64,000 nt of DNA from Bacteroidota bacterium. GTDB lineage: Bacteria; Bacteroidota; Bacteroidia; Bacteroidales; JAGONC01. Below are positions 18,583 through 27,312 of this stretch, piece after piece. A program made the translations under genes and the position numbers. The stretch is from positions 1-64,000 of the forward strand of contig JAKLFC010000005.1 in assembly GCA_022711405.1 (NCBI GenBank). The letters are read 5' to 3'. Numbering within the stretch: position 1 is the first letter of the stretch; each line of letters begins with the position of its first letter. The notes beneath the pieces were generated by a model that was not told where the DNA came from, did no database searches, and was given only the letters and a program-made list of their open reading frames with translations.

Positions 18583-19452
18583 ATGATCCCTTCTGTCGCA
18601 CCCGATCTTGATCTTCTTGATGAATTTCTTACTGAAAACAGGGCACCGGACTGTGCACTGACCGTTCAGATCTCAAATGAACACCTCGCCTTTGCGGTGA
18701 TGGATCTGCAGGATACCAGGTACCTTGCCGCGCAGGTTTACCGCTATCCCTACCATTTCAGCCCTGATGATTTCAGTATCTGGCTTCAGGAAACGACCTC
18801 AACCGGTATGGCATCATGGCACTACTCAACCGTAAGGGTAATGGCCGCAAACCTGGATTATACGCTGGTCCCGGGTCCACTGTTCAATCCCCTGCGAAAG
18901 GAAGAATATCTGAGATTCAATCTCAGCAGCCAGGGTGACATGCTAACGCTCACTGACCGGCTGACAGGATTGGATGCCTGCACCGTTTATACGCTTCCCC
19001 TGTGGCTGCACGTAAAACTGACGGAAATATTTCCCGGGGCTCCGCTTCATCATACTATTTCATGTTATCTTGAATCGGTGCTGAACCATTACAAGTTCCG
19101 CACGCGTCATCACTCTTCGTTCATCAATCTCCAGCCTGGTTTTTTTGATCTTATCATCCTGAACGAACAAAAGATTACCTTTTGCAACTCCTTTTCCTAT
19201 AAGAGCCCTGATGATGTTCTTTACTACATCATGTTCATCCTGGAACAAACACAGCTTCTGCCCGATGACCTTGAACTCCTTATTACGGGTGAGATGGGAA
19301 GGCATGCCCAGGTAGTTGAAAAGCTCACCTCGTACCTGACATATGTGGATTTTCTGGGGCGCAACGAATCCTTTCGTTATTCGCCTGTGTTTGACAAAAT
19401 CCCGGGTCATTACCTGTATACCCTCTTAAGTGCAGCAGAGTGCGAGTTATAG
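18583..19452 (+). CDS. DUF3822-family protein
   Basis: A 289-residue protein matching the DUF3822 family of Bacteroidota in length and layout. Two repeated alpha/beta halves are apparent, and the C-terminal half contains LLITGEMGRHAQVVEKL, reminiscent of an ASKHA (actin-like ATPase) fold. I infer that fold rather than see a complete ATP site. Its 3' end overlaps rsmD by 13 bases, and the DUF3822-rsmD pairing is common in the phylum, which suggests coupling to ribosome or RNA metabolism. No enzymatic residues can be named with confidence. Confidence 0.75.
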   Translation: MIPSVAPDLDLLDEFLTENRAPDCALTVQISNEHLAFAVMDLQDTRYLAAQVYRYPYHFSPDDFSIWLQETTSTGMASWHYSTVRVMAANLDYTLVPGPLFNPLRKEEYLRFNLSSQGDMLTLTDRLTGLDACTVYTLPLWLHVKLTEIFPGAPLHHTISCYLESVLNHYKFRTRHHSSFINLQPGFFDLIILNEQKITFCNSFSYKSPDDVLYYIMFILEQTQLLPDDLELLITGEMGRHAQVVEKLTSYLTYVDFLGRNESFRYSPVFDKIPGHYLYTLLSAAECEL

Positions 19453-19970
19453 GAGGATACCTGAAAGGCAGGAAGATCGCACCGCCGCGCAACCTGCCAG
19501 TGCGTCCCACTACCGATCTGGCCAGGGAAAGTCTGTTCAACATACTTTCCAATGTCTTTGATCTTTCATCGGTCAGGGTGCTGGACCTGTTTTCAGGAAC
19601 AGGGATCGTTTCTCTGGAATTTGCTTCCAGGGGCTGCGCAGACATTGTATCTGTCGACCTCCACCCCGGATGCACGGCGTTCCTGAAAGAATCAACCCAA
19701 AAACTTCAGATCGGATGCATCCGTGTCCACCGTGCAGACGCATTCCGGTTCATTCAAAAACCTCAGGCAGGTTTTGACATCATTTTTGCTGATCCTCCCT
19801 ACGATCACCCGGGTGTGAAGTCATTGCCTGACATTGTCTTTGCGGGCCAAATTCTGAACAAGGAGGGCTGGCTCATCGTCGAACATTCATCCCGCCTGCT
19901 GTTTGGCGATCATCCTCACTTTTTCCAGCACCGCTCCTATGGCGATGTGAATTTTTCGATCATGAAATGA
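19440..19970 (+). CDS. rsmD: 16S rRNA (guanine(966)-N(2))-methyltransferase
   Basis: Methylates G966 of 16S rRNA using S-adenosylmethionine. The 176 residues carry the family N-terminus MRVIGGYLKGRKI with RPTTDLARESLFNIL, the SAM-binding motif VLDLFSGTGIVSLEFASRG and the catalytic motif FADPPYDHPG. The start is a GTG at 19440 inside the end of the DUF3822 gene. It is slightly short at the C-terminus but has all core motifs. The coaD stop lies only 5 bases beyond on the other strand. Confidence 0.92.
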   Translation: MRVIGGYLKGRKIAPPRNLPVRPTTDLARESLFNILSNVFDLSSVRVLDLFSGTGIVSLEFASRGCADIVSVDLHPGCTAFLKESTQKLQIGCIRVHRADAFRFIQKPQAGFDIIFADPPYDHPGVKSLPDIVFAGQILNKEGWLIVEHSSRLLFGDHPHFFQHRSYGDVNFSIMK

Positions 19971-19974
19971 TGGA

Positions 19975-20442
19975 TCACATGAAATCCTTGTGAATGGTCT
20001 CCGGGATAAAGGGTTTGGGATCACCGTTATTCCGTATGATATCCCGTACAATACTGGAATTTAATGCGGATAATTCCGGGGTGGCCAGTAAAAAGATCGT
20101 CTCCAGACCTGGGTGGATCTTTCTGTTGATCTGGCCGATGCTTCGTTCAAATTCAAAATCCGCTGAGGTACGCAATCCGCGGACAATGTACTGTGCTTCT
20201 CTCTGCCTGCAGAAATCCACCGTAAGCCCCTGATAGCTCTCCACACGGATGGCAGGGAATCCCCTGAACACTTCTGAGATCCATGCCATGCGCTTTTCCA
20301 GGGTAAAGTAATAGTTCTTTTCTGCATTCTGCCCGACAGCAACGATGACCTCATCAAAAAGAGGTAATGCCCTGATCACAATGGATTCGTGACCCCTGGT
20401 GATAGGGTCGAAGGAACCCGGGAAAACAGCAATCTTTTTCAT
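19975..20442 (-). CDS. coaD: Pantetheine-phosphate adenylyltransferase
   Basis: Transfers AMP from ATP to 4'-phosphopantetheine, the penultimate step of coenzyme A synthesis. The 155 residues begin MKKIAVFPGSFDPITRGHES, containing the nucleotidyltransferase (T/H)xGH motif as TRGH, and include the substrate-binding YIVRGLRTSADFEFE and the ELSALNSSIVRDI segment near the C-terminus. Length and motifs are those of the hexameric bacterial enzyme. It diverges from pyrE and has its own -7 element. Confidence 0.95.
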   Translation of the reverse strand: MKKIAVFPGSFDPITRGHESIVIRALPLFDEVIVAVGQNAEKNYYFTLEKRMAWISEVFRGFPAIRVESYQGLTVDFCRQREAQYIVRGLRTSADFEFERSIGQINRKIHPGLETIFLLATPELSALNSSIVRDIIRNNGDPKPFIPETIHKDFM

Positions 20443-20458
20443 CAGAAGGTATTTTTAA

Positions 20459-20466
20459 CAAAGATA
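20459..20466 (-). promoter_or_regulatory. Candidate -7 element for coaD
   Basis: Reads TATCTTTG on the minus strand, a full TAnnTTTG match, 16 bases before the coaD ATG. The identical octamer lies on the plus strand for pyrE 17 bases away. Confidence 0.45.
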
Positions 20467-20483
20467 GCAAAAAGCAAATTGTA

Positions 20484-20491
20484 TATCTTTG
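20484..20491 (+). promoter_or_regulatory. Candidate -7 element for pyrE
   Basis: TATCTTTG matches TAnnTTTG and lies 26 bases before the pyrE ATG. It is the same octamer as the coaD element on the other strand, giving a compact divergent promoter pair. Confidence 0.48.
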
Positions 20492-20517
20492 CCGGCAGAT
20501 AACCATTTACATACTTC

Positions 20518-21159
20518 ATGGACGCGAGAAATGAAATTGCCGACAAGATCAGTGAATTCCTTCTCCTGATCAAAGCAGTCAAACTCAATGTTGCTGAACC
20601 GTTTACATGGTCCTCCGGGATAAAATCTCCCATTTATTGTGATAACCGGGTCACCCTGTCCTACCCGAGTATCCGTACGTTCATCCGCCAGGCCTTTGCC
20701 AAGGTGATCCAGGAAGAATTCGGAACCGTCGACATCATCGCCGGAGTGGCTACAGGCGCCATCGCCATTGGGGCCCTTGTGGCAGAGGAAATGGGACTGC
20801 CCTTTGTTTATGTGCGGACATCCAAAAAGGATCATGGATTGGAAAATGTCATCGAAGGCAGGATCACTCCGGGCCATTCGGTGGTCGTGATCGAAGACCT
20901 GGTCTCCACGGGAAGCAGCAGCCTGAGCGCCGTGAAAGCCCTACGCCAGCAGGATTGCAAGGTCAAAGGAATGGTGGCTATCTTTTCCTATAACCTGGAT
21001 AAAGCGATGCATAATTTCGAAAGGGAAAATTGCCTCCTGTACACCCTTACCACTTATGATACACTGATCAAAAAGGCACTGGAAGAAGATTATATCCGGG
21101 AAGGGGATCTGGAAGTCCTGCGCAAATGGAGGGAAAATCCCGAGGTCTGGGGAAACTAA
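20518..21159 (+). CDS. pyrE: Orotate phosphoribosyltransferase
   Basis: Converts orotate and PRPP to orotidine monophosphate in pyrimidine synthesis. The 213 residues match the family. Visible are the orotate-site segment FTWSSGIKSPIYCDNR, the flexible-loop lysines in VRTSKKDHG and the PRPP-binding motif VVVIEDLVSTGSSSLSA. The SRPBCC gene begins 10 bases after the stop. Other pyrimidine genes are not nearby. Confidence 0.95.
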   Translation: MDARNEIADKISEFLLLIKAVKLNVAEPFTWSSGIKSPIYCDNRVTLSYPSIRTFIRQAFAKVIQEEFGTVDIIAGVATGAIAIGALVAEEMGLPFVYVRTSKKDHGLENVIEGRITPGHSVVVIEDLVSTGSSSLSAVKALRQQDCKVKGMVAIFSYNLDKAMHNFERENCLLYTLTTYDTLIKKALEEDYIREGDLEVLRKWRENPEVWGN

Positions 21160-21169
21160 TCCCGATAGT

Positions 21170-21580
21170 ATGAAAATCATTGAGAGTGAAAAAATAACGA
21201 TCCATAAACCTGCCGAGCAGATTTTTTCCTTTCTGAGTGACTTTAACCATTTCAAGGAGTTGATGCCTCCACAGGTCATCAACTGGCAATCCACAGAAAG
21301 CACCTGCGCCTTCACGATCCAGGGGATGACCGATCTGTCGTTGAAGATGGCAGAACGAGAGCCTTTCACGCGTATCCACATCCTTCCCGACGGCAAGGCA
21401 CCCTTTCCGTTCGAACTGAACTGTCACCTGACCGGAAAAGGAGAGGATACTGAGACACAAATCGTGTTTCATGCCGATTTGAATCCGTTTCTCAGCATGG
21501 TGGCACTGAATCCCCTCAGAAATCTTGTAAATATCCTGAATAATAAGCTTAGGGAACTGGCCGAAAAGGATTTCTTTTAG
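21170..21580 (+). CDS. SRPBCC (START-like) ligand-binding protein
   Basis: A 136-residue protein starting MKIIESEKITIHKPAEQIFS, with the FSFLSDFNHFKELMPPQV segment and alternating strands typical of the SRPBCC/polyketide-cyclase-like fold, which encloses a hydrophobic pocket. It is downstream of pyrE by 10 bases and probably shares its transcript, an arrangement I recall from other Bacteroidota. The ligand is unknown, and no catalytic residues can be assigned. Confidence 0.8.
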   Translation: MKIIESEKITIHKPAEQIFSFLSDFNHFKELMPPQVINWQSTESTCAFTIQGMTDLSLKMAEREPFTRIHILPDGKAPFPFELNCHLTGKGEDTETQIVFHADLNPFLSMVALNPLRNLVNILNNKLRELAEKDFF

Positions 21581-21604
21581 AAGATCTCGATATAGAGCCC
21601 GGGA

Positions 21605-22366
21605 TCAGCCCCCGGTAAGGTATACGATCTCTTTCTGGTCACAAAGAATGGTCTCCCCCTCCACTGTCATCAATACGAGCCGTCCATATTCATCCACTGT
21701 ATCAATCCCTGCCAGGATGCGTCTACCCTGAAATGCAAAGGGGTAAAGGCCGCTCCGCCTGTATTGCCGCTGCAGATAATCCTGATCCAATCGCCGGAAC
21801 AATCCCCTTCGAAGCTCTTCATAGCGTCTGTCAAGGTGCTCGCAGAGTTCCGTCAGGCAGCGGTCGAGGCTGATCTCCTTCCCGGTCAGGTTCCTGAGGG
21901 AGACCGGATTGGGAGCATCGCTGCTGAACACATCCTGGTTGATGTTGAGCCCAATGCCCACAATGGATCTGATAAGGGTGTCGCCCTGTATGATGTTGTT
22001 GATCAGGATACCTGCCAGCTTTTTGTCGTCAAGATACAGATCGTTCGGCCACTTGATCGAGATGGCGGCCGGTAATGGCAGGTCACTGACAAAATCATGG
22101 AGAGCGAGGCTTACCATCTTGTTGAGCATGAACTGCTTCTCCACAGGCAGAAAGTCGGGAAATAGAACCATGCTGAATGTCAGGTTCTTTCCAGGTGCAC
22201 TTTCCCAGGTATTGATTCCCGTACCCCTGCCGGCAAACTGATGGCGTGCAACGAAAAGGCTTCCTTCCGGATAACTGTGCTCCTCCAGGAGCTTCATCGC
22301 GATGGCATTGGTGGAACTGACCCGGTCCAGGTAAATAATCCGGCTGCCAATGATTTGCTGTGGCAT
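21605..22366 (-). CDS. birA: Biotin--[acetyl-CoA-carboxylase] ligase
   Basis: Attaches biotin to a lysine of carboxylase carrier proteins through biotinyl-AMP. The chosen ATG at 22366 gives 253 residues starting MPQQIIGSRIIYLDRVSSTN. The open frame continues to 22402, but those 12 codons contain a full -7 match (22390-22397), so the short start is preferred. The catalytic loop appears as HQFAGRGTG (family consensus GRGRxG, here GRGTGI), with SIKWPNDLYLDDKKLAGIL and VGIGLNIN. It lacks an N-terminal DNA-binding domain, so it is the monofunctional ligase, not a repressor. Confidence 0.92.
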   Translation of the reverse strand: MPQQIIGSRIIYLDRVSSTNAIAMKLLEEHSYPEGSLFVARHQFAGRGTGINTWESAPGKNLTFSMVLFPDFLPVEKQFMLNKMVSLALHDFVSDLPLPAAISIKWPNDLYLDDKKLAGILINNIIQGDTLIRSIVGIGLNINQDVFSSDAPNPVSLRNLTGKEISLDRCLTELCEHLDRRYEELRRGLFRRLDQDYLQRQYRRSGLYPFAFQGRRILAGIDTVDEYGRLVLMTVEGETILCDQKEIVYLTGG

Positions 22367-22389
22367 GACCAGTGAATGATTCGTTGTAC

Positions 22390-22397
22390 AAAGATAC
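22390..22397 (-). promoter_or_regulatory. Candidate -7 element for birA
   Basis: Reads TATCTTTG on the minus strand, a full TAnnTTTG match, 23 bases upstream of the chosen birA ATG and inside the longer open frame. It decides the start choice. Confidence 0.5.
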
Positions 22398-22403
22398 GTC
22401 ATG

Positions 22404-22435
22404 TTTAAAATAGGTTAATAAATTGCGTAATTTTG
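22404..22435 (+). promoter_or_regulatory. Candidate promoter for the rsfS-ftsH operon
   Basis: TTTA at 22404-22407 and TAATTTTG at 22428-22435 (full TAnnTTTG match) are separated by 20 bases. The rsfS ATG follows at 22464. It would drive the run through psd. Confidence 0.5.
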
Positions 22436-22463
22436 CAGTCGAATAAATTTCAACGGTTCTCCG

Positions 22464-22844
22464 ATGGCCCGGTCTCGAAAAAAACAGGATAACAGCCTTG
22501 AATTAAACAACCTGATTGTGGAAGGTATCCGGCAACGCAAGGGGAAAAATATCGTTTGCCTTGACTTTACCGGCATTCAAAATGCTTTTTGCAAATTCTT
22601 CATCATCTGCCACGGAACATCCCGTACGCAGGTTGAAGCCATTGCAGATTCAGTGGATGAATCCGTAAAACGGGCGTTGGGACTGGATCCCTGGCATAGT
22701 GAAGGCTACGAGAACGCGGAATGGATCCTGCTGGATTATATTGATGTGGTCGTACACGTCTTTCAGGAGAAAACCAGGAAGTTTTACCGTTTGGAGGAAT
22801 TGTGGGCCGATGCACGGATACAGCAATTCATTTCAGAAGATTGA
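22464..22844 (+). CDS. rsfS: Ribosome silencing factor
   Basis: Binds ribosomal protein uL14 and blocks joining of the ribosomal subunits when nutrients are short. The 126 residues include the DUF143-type core: CLDFTGIQNAFCKFFIICHG, TSRTQVEAIADSVDESV, the HSEGYENAEWILLDYIDVVV segment and HVFQEKTRKFYRLEELW. It lies 15 bases before ftsH, a gene order typical of Bacteroidota, and heads a run of six same-strand genes. Confidence 0.93.
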   Translation: MARSRKKQDNSLELNNLIVEGIRQRKGKNIVCLDFTGIQNAFCKFFIICHGTSRTQVEAIADSVDESVKRALGLDPWHSEGYENAEWILLDYIDVVVHVFQEKTRKFYRLEELWADARIQQFISED

Positions 22845-22859
22845 CATCAAATCATTAGA

Positions 22860-24860
22860 ATGACAGAAGAAACTAAAGATAACAATCCCGTCCGTACTCC
22901 CAAGGCGAAGTCCGGTAAACCAAAATTCAATTTTTACTGGATCTACGCCTTCCTCGCTATCATCTTTTTTGGCACGTACTTCCTCAATTCCAATGTGGAA
23001 GTTAAGGAGATCGACTGGGGAGAACTCAAACAAATGCTGCAGCAGGGTGATGTGGAGAGGATCCTGCTGATCAATAAAGAATATGCGGAGATCTACATCA
23101 AAGCCGACAGTCTTTCCAGGGAGATGTATAAGGATATCAAGACCTCCAATTTCAGGAGAAGCACTTTCCAGTATAAATATACCATCGGATCGGTCGAAAC
23201 CTTTGAAAGCAACGTGGCGGATGTCCAGCAGGGGATGGAGAAGCCCGTATATGTTCAGAACAAGAACCGGCGGAACTGGGGTGGCGATATTCTGAACTGG
23301 ATCCTGCTGATCGGCTTTATCGCGATTGGATGGATCATATTGATGAGGATGATGAGCCGGGGCGCCGGGGGAGGAGGACAGATCTTCAACATCGGCAAAT
23401 CCAAGGCCAAGTTATTTGACCGTGATACCACCGTGACGGTTACCTTCAAGGATGTGGCGGGGCTTGACGAGGCAAAGGTGGAGGTGATCGAGATCGTGGA
23501 TTTTCTGAAGAATCCCAAAAAATATACGGAGCTGGGCGGAAAGATCCCCAAGGGAGCGTTGCTGGTAGGCCCCCCGGGCACTGGCAAGACCCTTCTTGCC
23601 AAGGCCGTGGCAGGGGAGGCGCAGGTGCCCTTCTTCTCCATCTCCGGATCTGATTTTGTGGAAATGTTCGTGGGAGTGGGTGCTTCGCGGGTACGTGACC
23701 TGTTCAAGCAGGCCAAGGAAAAAGCCCCATGCATTATTTTCATTGATGAAATTGATGCCATTGGCCGTGCCAGGGGGCGCAATCCCCTGACCGGTGCCAA
23801 CGATGAGCGGGAAAACACCCTCAATCAGCTCCTGACGGAAATGGACGGATTTGATACCAATACGGGTGTCATCATCCTGGCCGCCACTAACCGTGCCGAT
23901 ATCCTTGACCGTGCCCTGCTGCGGGCCGGACGTTTCGACCGCCAGATCATGGTTGAACTCCCTGACCTGAAAGAACGGGAAGAGATCTTCAAGGTGCACA
24001 TGAAGCCACTAAAAGTGGATGACAGCGCCAATGTCGATTTCCTTGCCAAACAGACTCCCGGATTTTCGGGCGCCGATATTGCCAATGTGTGCAATGAGTC
24101 AGCCCTGATCGCAGCCCGCAAGGGAAACAAGGTGATCACACGGCAGGATTTCATTGATGCGATCGACCGAATCGTGGGCGGGCTCGAAAAACGCAACAAG
24201 ATCATCTCTCCGGAAGAGAAAAAGGTCATTGCATTTCACGAAGCCGGTCACGCCGCCGTGAGCTGGATGCTCGAGCATGCACATCCCCTGGTGAAAGTGA
24301 CCATCGTCCCCCGCGGAAAATCCCTGGGCGCTGCCTGGTACCTTCCCGATGAACGACAGATAACCACCACAGAACAAATGTTCGACGAAATGACAGCCAC
24401 CCTCGGAGGAAGAGCATCCGAATATGTCAACTTCGGCAAAGTGTCCACCGGTGCCCTCAACGACCTGGAACGAATTACCAAACAGGCCTATAACATGATC
24501 GTTTTCTTTGGTCTTAACGATAAGATCGGAAATATATCCTATTACGACTCCACAGGACAACAGGAATATTCATTTCATAAGCCTTACAGTGAGAAGACTG
24601 CTGAGGTGATCGACCAGGAAGTGAAGAAACTGGTTGAAAAAGCCTACCAGAGAGCTGTGAATATCATCGAAAAGAACAAGATCAGGGTGGAACAGCTTGC
24701 CAGTCTCCTTCTGGAAAAGGAAGTGATCTTTTCGGAGGACCTGGAAAAGATTTTCGGCAAACGCCTCTGGCCCACACACGCTGAGAGCTTCCAGCCAATA
24801 CCGGTACCTTCCACGGATCCTGCCACGCCATCCGGTGAATCACCTTCTGAAAGCCAATAG
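22860..24860 (+). CDS. ftsH: ATP-dependent zinc metalloprotease FtsH
   Basis: Membrane-bound AAA+ protease that extracts and degrades damaged or regulated membrane and cytoplasmic proteins. The 666 residues have a transmembrane helix near 25-42, a periplasmic domain, a second helix near 145-163, the AAA module with Walker A GPPGTGKT at about 237-244, Walker [13 protein letters not shown] and the second region of homology ([17 protein letters not shown]), and the zinc protease motif HEAGH at 460-464. The aromatic pore loop is visible as [14 protein letters not shown]. The C-terminal tail is proline/serine rich. The LUD-domain gene starts 10 bases downstream. Confidence 0.97.
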   Translation: MTEETKDNNPVRTPKAKSGKPKFNFYWIYAFLAIIFFGTYFLNSNVEVKEIDWGELKQMLQQGDVERILLINKEYAEIYIKADSLSREMYKDIKTSNFRRSTFQYKYTIGSVETFESNVADVQQGMEKPVYVQNKNRRNWGGDILNWILLIGFIAIGWIILMRMMSRGAGGGGQIFNIGKSKAKLFDRDTTVTVTFKDVAGLDEAKVEVIEIVDFLKNPKKYTELGGKIPKGALLVGPPGTGKTLLAKAVAGEAQVPFFSISGSDFVEMFVGVGASRVRDLFKQAKEKAPCIIFIDEIDAIGRARGRNPLTGANDERENTLNQLLTEMDGFDTNTGVIILAATNRADILDRALLRAGRFDRQIMVELPDLKEREEIFKVHMKPLKVDDSANVDFLAKQTPGFSGADIANVCNESALIAARKGNKVITRQDFIDAIDRIVGGLEKRNKIISPEEKKVIAFHEAGHAAVSWMLEHAHPLVKVTIVPRGKSLGAAWYLPDERQITTTEQMFDEMTATLGGRASEYVNFGKVSTGALNDLERITKQAYNMIVFFGLNDKIGNISYYDSTGQQEYSFHKPYSEKTAEVIDQEVKKLVEKAYQRAVNIIEKNKIRVEQLASLLLEKEVIFSEDLEKIFGKRLWPTHAESFQPIPVPSTDPATPSGESPSESQ

Positions 24861-24869
24861 TCAGCGACG

Positions 24870-25517
24870 ATGGAAGAAAGCACTGCCCGGGAAAAGGTCC
24901 TGAAAAGGATTCGCAATGCCTTGATATCAAGAACAGAGATGCCATTTCCCGAGGTGGATACGGATGTGCCTGTCTATCATTTTCCCCAAGAATCGCTGGA
25001 TGTCATCTTCGCACAGGAATTCACCCGGGTAGGAGGAATGTATGTCTTCTGCGAGAATGAAAAAGAACTGGTTTCCAGTCTCTCGGTCATCCTGGAGGAC
25101 TTTCCGGAACAGGAACTGTTCTGTCAGGAGGAGACCATCGGCGAGTACCTGGTGAAGGCTGGGATCCCATTTTGCTCGGGCCAGGAGGACCTGACCGGCA
25201 GCAAGATCGGTATCACCGGATGTGACGCCATGGTGGCCCGCACGGGTAGCATCCTCCTTACCTCCGCGCAGACCGGGGGAAGACGAATCGGAATTTTTCC
25301 CGATGCTCATATCGTGATCGGATTCTCCTCGCAGCTTCTCGCTGATCTTCAGCACGCACTGCAGTACATCAAACGGAAATATGAGCCCGGATACCCCTCA
25401 ATGCTTTCCTTTATTACCGGCCCCAGCCGGACGGCCGATATCGAAAAAACACTGGTCATGGGAGCCCATGGCCCCAGAAACCTCTACCTGTTCTATGTGG
25501 ATCATTCGGGGTATTGA
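24870..25517 (+). CDS. LUD-domain protein (LutC-like)
   Basis: A 215-residue protein of the LUD/LutC family; LutC belongs to the iron-sulfur lactate-utilisation complex LutABC. The C-terminal half shows ITGCDAMVARTGSILLTS, the GGRRIGIFPDAHIVIG segment and FITGPSRTADIEKTLVMGAHGP, all typical of the fold. No lutA or lutB is nearby; instead it sits between ftsH and the phospholipid genes, an arrangement that I recall recurs in Bacteroidota. A role in lactate oxidation is therefore not supported by context. Confidence 0.85.
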   Translation: MEESTAREKVLKRIRNALISRTEMPFPEVDTDVPVYHFPQESLDVIFAQEFTRVGGMYVFCENEKELVSSLSVILEDFPEQELFCQEETIGEYLVKAGIPFCSGQEDLTGSKIGITGCDAMVARTGSILLTSAQTGGRRIGIFPDAHIVIGFSSQLLADLQHALQYIKRKYEPGYPSMLSFITGPSRTADIEKTLVMGAHGPRNLYLFYVDHSGY

Positions 25518-25592
25518 CCGGTATTGGATTTTATGATATCTTTACCGGCCAGCCGGACTTCTGACAGAATTTTAAAACCGGTACTCTCATCC

Positions 25593-25796
25593 ATGGAGAA
25601 CTGGACCTTGGTGTATCGTTCGAATCAGCTTTACCTGGCGGAACTGATGAAGCAGCTGCTGGCTCAAAATGACATACAGGCCATTATCGTGAATAAAAGG
25701 GACTCTGCTTATCTATTCGGCGATGTGGAGCTCTATGTGGGTGTTGAAGATGCTTTTCTGGCACACCAGATCATTAACAAACACGAAGGTGAATAA
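25593..25796 (+). CDS. DUF2007 small protein
   Basis: The chosen ATG at 25593 gives 67 residues beginning MENWTLVYRSNQLYLAELM, the usual DUF2007 start; the upstream codons of the open frame look non-coding. The family is a small ferredoxin-like domain, here with the conserved IIVNKRDSAYLFGDVELYV core. It is sometimes annotated as a putative signal-transducing protein, with no established function. Its last 8 bases overlap cdsA. Confidence 0.8.
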   Translation: MENWTLVYRSNQLYLAELMKQLLAQNDIQAIIVNKRDSAYLFGDVELYVGVEDAFLAHQIINKHEGE

Positions 25797-26616
25797 TTTT
25801 ACACAAAGAACCCTTACCGGAATCGGTTTCGTGGTCGTCATGGTGGCAGCCATTGTCATCCACCCGATGGCATTTGGTGTTTTATTCCTGGCAGTCACCG
25901 TCCTGGGCATGCTGGAGTTCTACCGGCTGGTCCTGCAGGCACATGATGCCAGCCCCGATCGGGTTGCAGGTCTGTTCGGAGGCATCTTTCTGTATGGACT
26001 GGTTTTTTCAGTGGCCGCAGGATTTCTGGGTGAAGAGTGGCTTATCATGAGCCTGGTCATTCTCCCCCTGGTTACCATCAAGGAATTATTTACCGGATCA
26101 TCACGGCCCTTTTCCAACATAGCGTTCACCCTGCTGGGCATCCTTTATATAGCAGTACCGCTTTCCCTGTTGAATTGTTTTTACACTCCCTGGCGATATC
26201 CACATGAGTCTGATTTTGCATTTATCCTGGGATTTTTCGTTATTTTATGGCTTAACGATACAGGGGCATATCTCATAGGAAAAGCTGCAGGAAGGCATTT
26301 GCTGTTTCCCCGTATTTCGCCGAAAAAGACCTGGGAAGGCATTGCAGGGGGATTACTGGCCGGATTACTGGCAGCCTGGGGACTGTCGCGGTTTTTCCCA
26401 CAGCTGACGCTGGCTGGCTGGATGATCATGGCAATCCTCATCATCTTCTTCAGTACCCTCGGCGATCTGGTGGAATCCATGATGAAACGGAGCGTACAGG
26501 TCAAGGATTCAGGCAACCTGCTGCCGGGACATGGAGGCATCCTCGACAGGTTTGACGGGGTGCTGCTTTCTTCCCCGGTTGTTTTTATTTACCTTTACAT
26601 GCTTCTTAACCCTTAA
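25789..26616 (+). CDS. cdsA: Phosphatidate cytidylyltransferase
   Basis: Makes CDP-diacylglycerol from phosphatidate and CTP, the branch point of phospholipid synthesis. The chosen start is the GTG at 25789, giving 276 residues starting VNNFTQRTLTGIGF (initiator read as Met), the usual N-terminus; the open frame upstream lies within DUF2007 in another frame. Seven or eight hydrophobic helices are visible, and the C-terminal CDP-alcohol signature is complete: DLVESMMKRSVQVKDSG followed by LPGHGGILDRFD. psd starts 4 bases after the stop, so both lipid genes are co-transcribed. Confidence 0.93.
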   Translation: MNNFTQRTLTGIGFVVVMVAAIVIHPMAFGVLFLAVTVLGMLEFYRLVLQAHDASPDRVAGLFGGIFLYGLVFSVAAGFLGEEWLIMSLVILPLVTIKELFTGSSRPFSNIAFTLLGILYIAVPLSLLNCFYTPWRYPHESDFAFILGFFVILWLNDTGAYLIGKAAGRHLLFPRISPKKTWEGIAGGLLAGLLAAWGLSRFFPQLTLAGWMIMAILIIFFSTLGDLVESMMKRSVQVKDSGNLLPGHGGILDRFDGVLLSSPVVFIYLYMLLNP

Positions 26617-26619
26617 GCA

Positions 26620-27312
26620 ATGAGAATTCACAGGGAAGGGATCCGTATCCTGATTCAACTGACGGCCGCTGTGCTTCTGATCGCCCTGCTGGTCAATGTT
26701 TTCTTTCATAAACAGACGGTCTTCCACCTGTTGATCTACATTGCCGGTGCCTTTTTCATTGCCTGGGTCTTTTATTTCTTCAGAAAAGCAAACCGGAAAG
26801 GCAGCGATGACCCCAGGGTTGTGCTGAGCGCTGCTGACGGTAAAGTGGTAAATATTGCGAGAGTATTTGAAGATGAATACTTCAAGGATGAGCGTCTGGT
26901 GATATCGGTATTCATGTCGCTGCTGGATGTGCATGTGAACCTTTTTCCCGTCAAAGGGACGGTATCCTATGTGCAGTATCATCCCGGAAAATTCTTTGTG
27001 GCATATCACCCCAAGTCCTCCAAGCTCAACGAGCATCATTCCATCGTGGTCCAGAGCCCTTCCGGCGTCCGGATACTGATCCGCCAGATCGCCGGGGGCG
27101 TCGCCCGAAGGATTGTTTCCCCGGTGAAACCCGGGCAGGAAGTCGAAAAGGGTCAGGAGATCGGAATCATTAAATTCGGTTCACGGCTGGATATGTTCCT
27201 TCCCCAGGATTGCACCGTGCATGTTCAGATTGGACAGCACGTCCGGTCGGGCGAAACGATCGTAGCTACCCTGCCCGGGGCGTTACAGGATTCCGCAGAG
27301 CCCGGTAAATGA
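26620..27312 (+). CDS. psd: Phosphatidylserine decarboxylase
   Basis: Pyruvoyl-dependent enzyme that makes phosphatidylethanolamine. The 230 residues match the short Bacteroidota/archaeal-type form. Two hydrophobic segments occupy about residues 11-53; the catalytic half has FMSLLDVHVNLFPVKG, IARRI-like GGVARRIVSPVK, and the self-cleavage motif KFGSRLD, in which S188 becomes the pyruvoyl group. It follows cdsA by 4 bases. Its last 30 bases overlap the end of the convergent YjjG-like gene on the other strand. Confidence 0.93.
   Translation: MRIHREGIRILIQLTAAVLLIALLVNVFFHKQTVFHLLIYIAGAFFIAWVFYFFRKANRKGSDDPRVVLSAADGKVVNIARVFEDEYFKDERLVISVFMSLLDVHVNLFPVKGTVSYVQYHPGKFFVAYHPKSSKLNEHHSIVVQSPSGVRILIRQIAGGVARRIVSPVKPGQEVEKGQEIGIIKFGSRLDMFLPQDCTVHVQIGQHVRSGETIVATLPGALQDSAEPGK

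Noticed and set aside
22367-22402. Twelve-codon longer start for birA
   Set aside because: The extra codons contain a TATCTTTG -7 element, so they are probably not translated.
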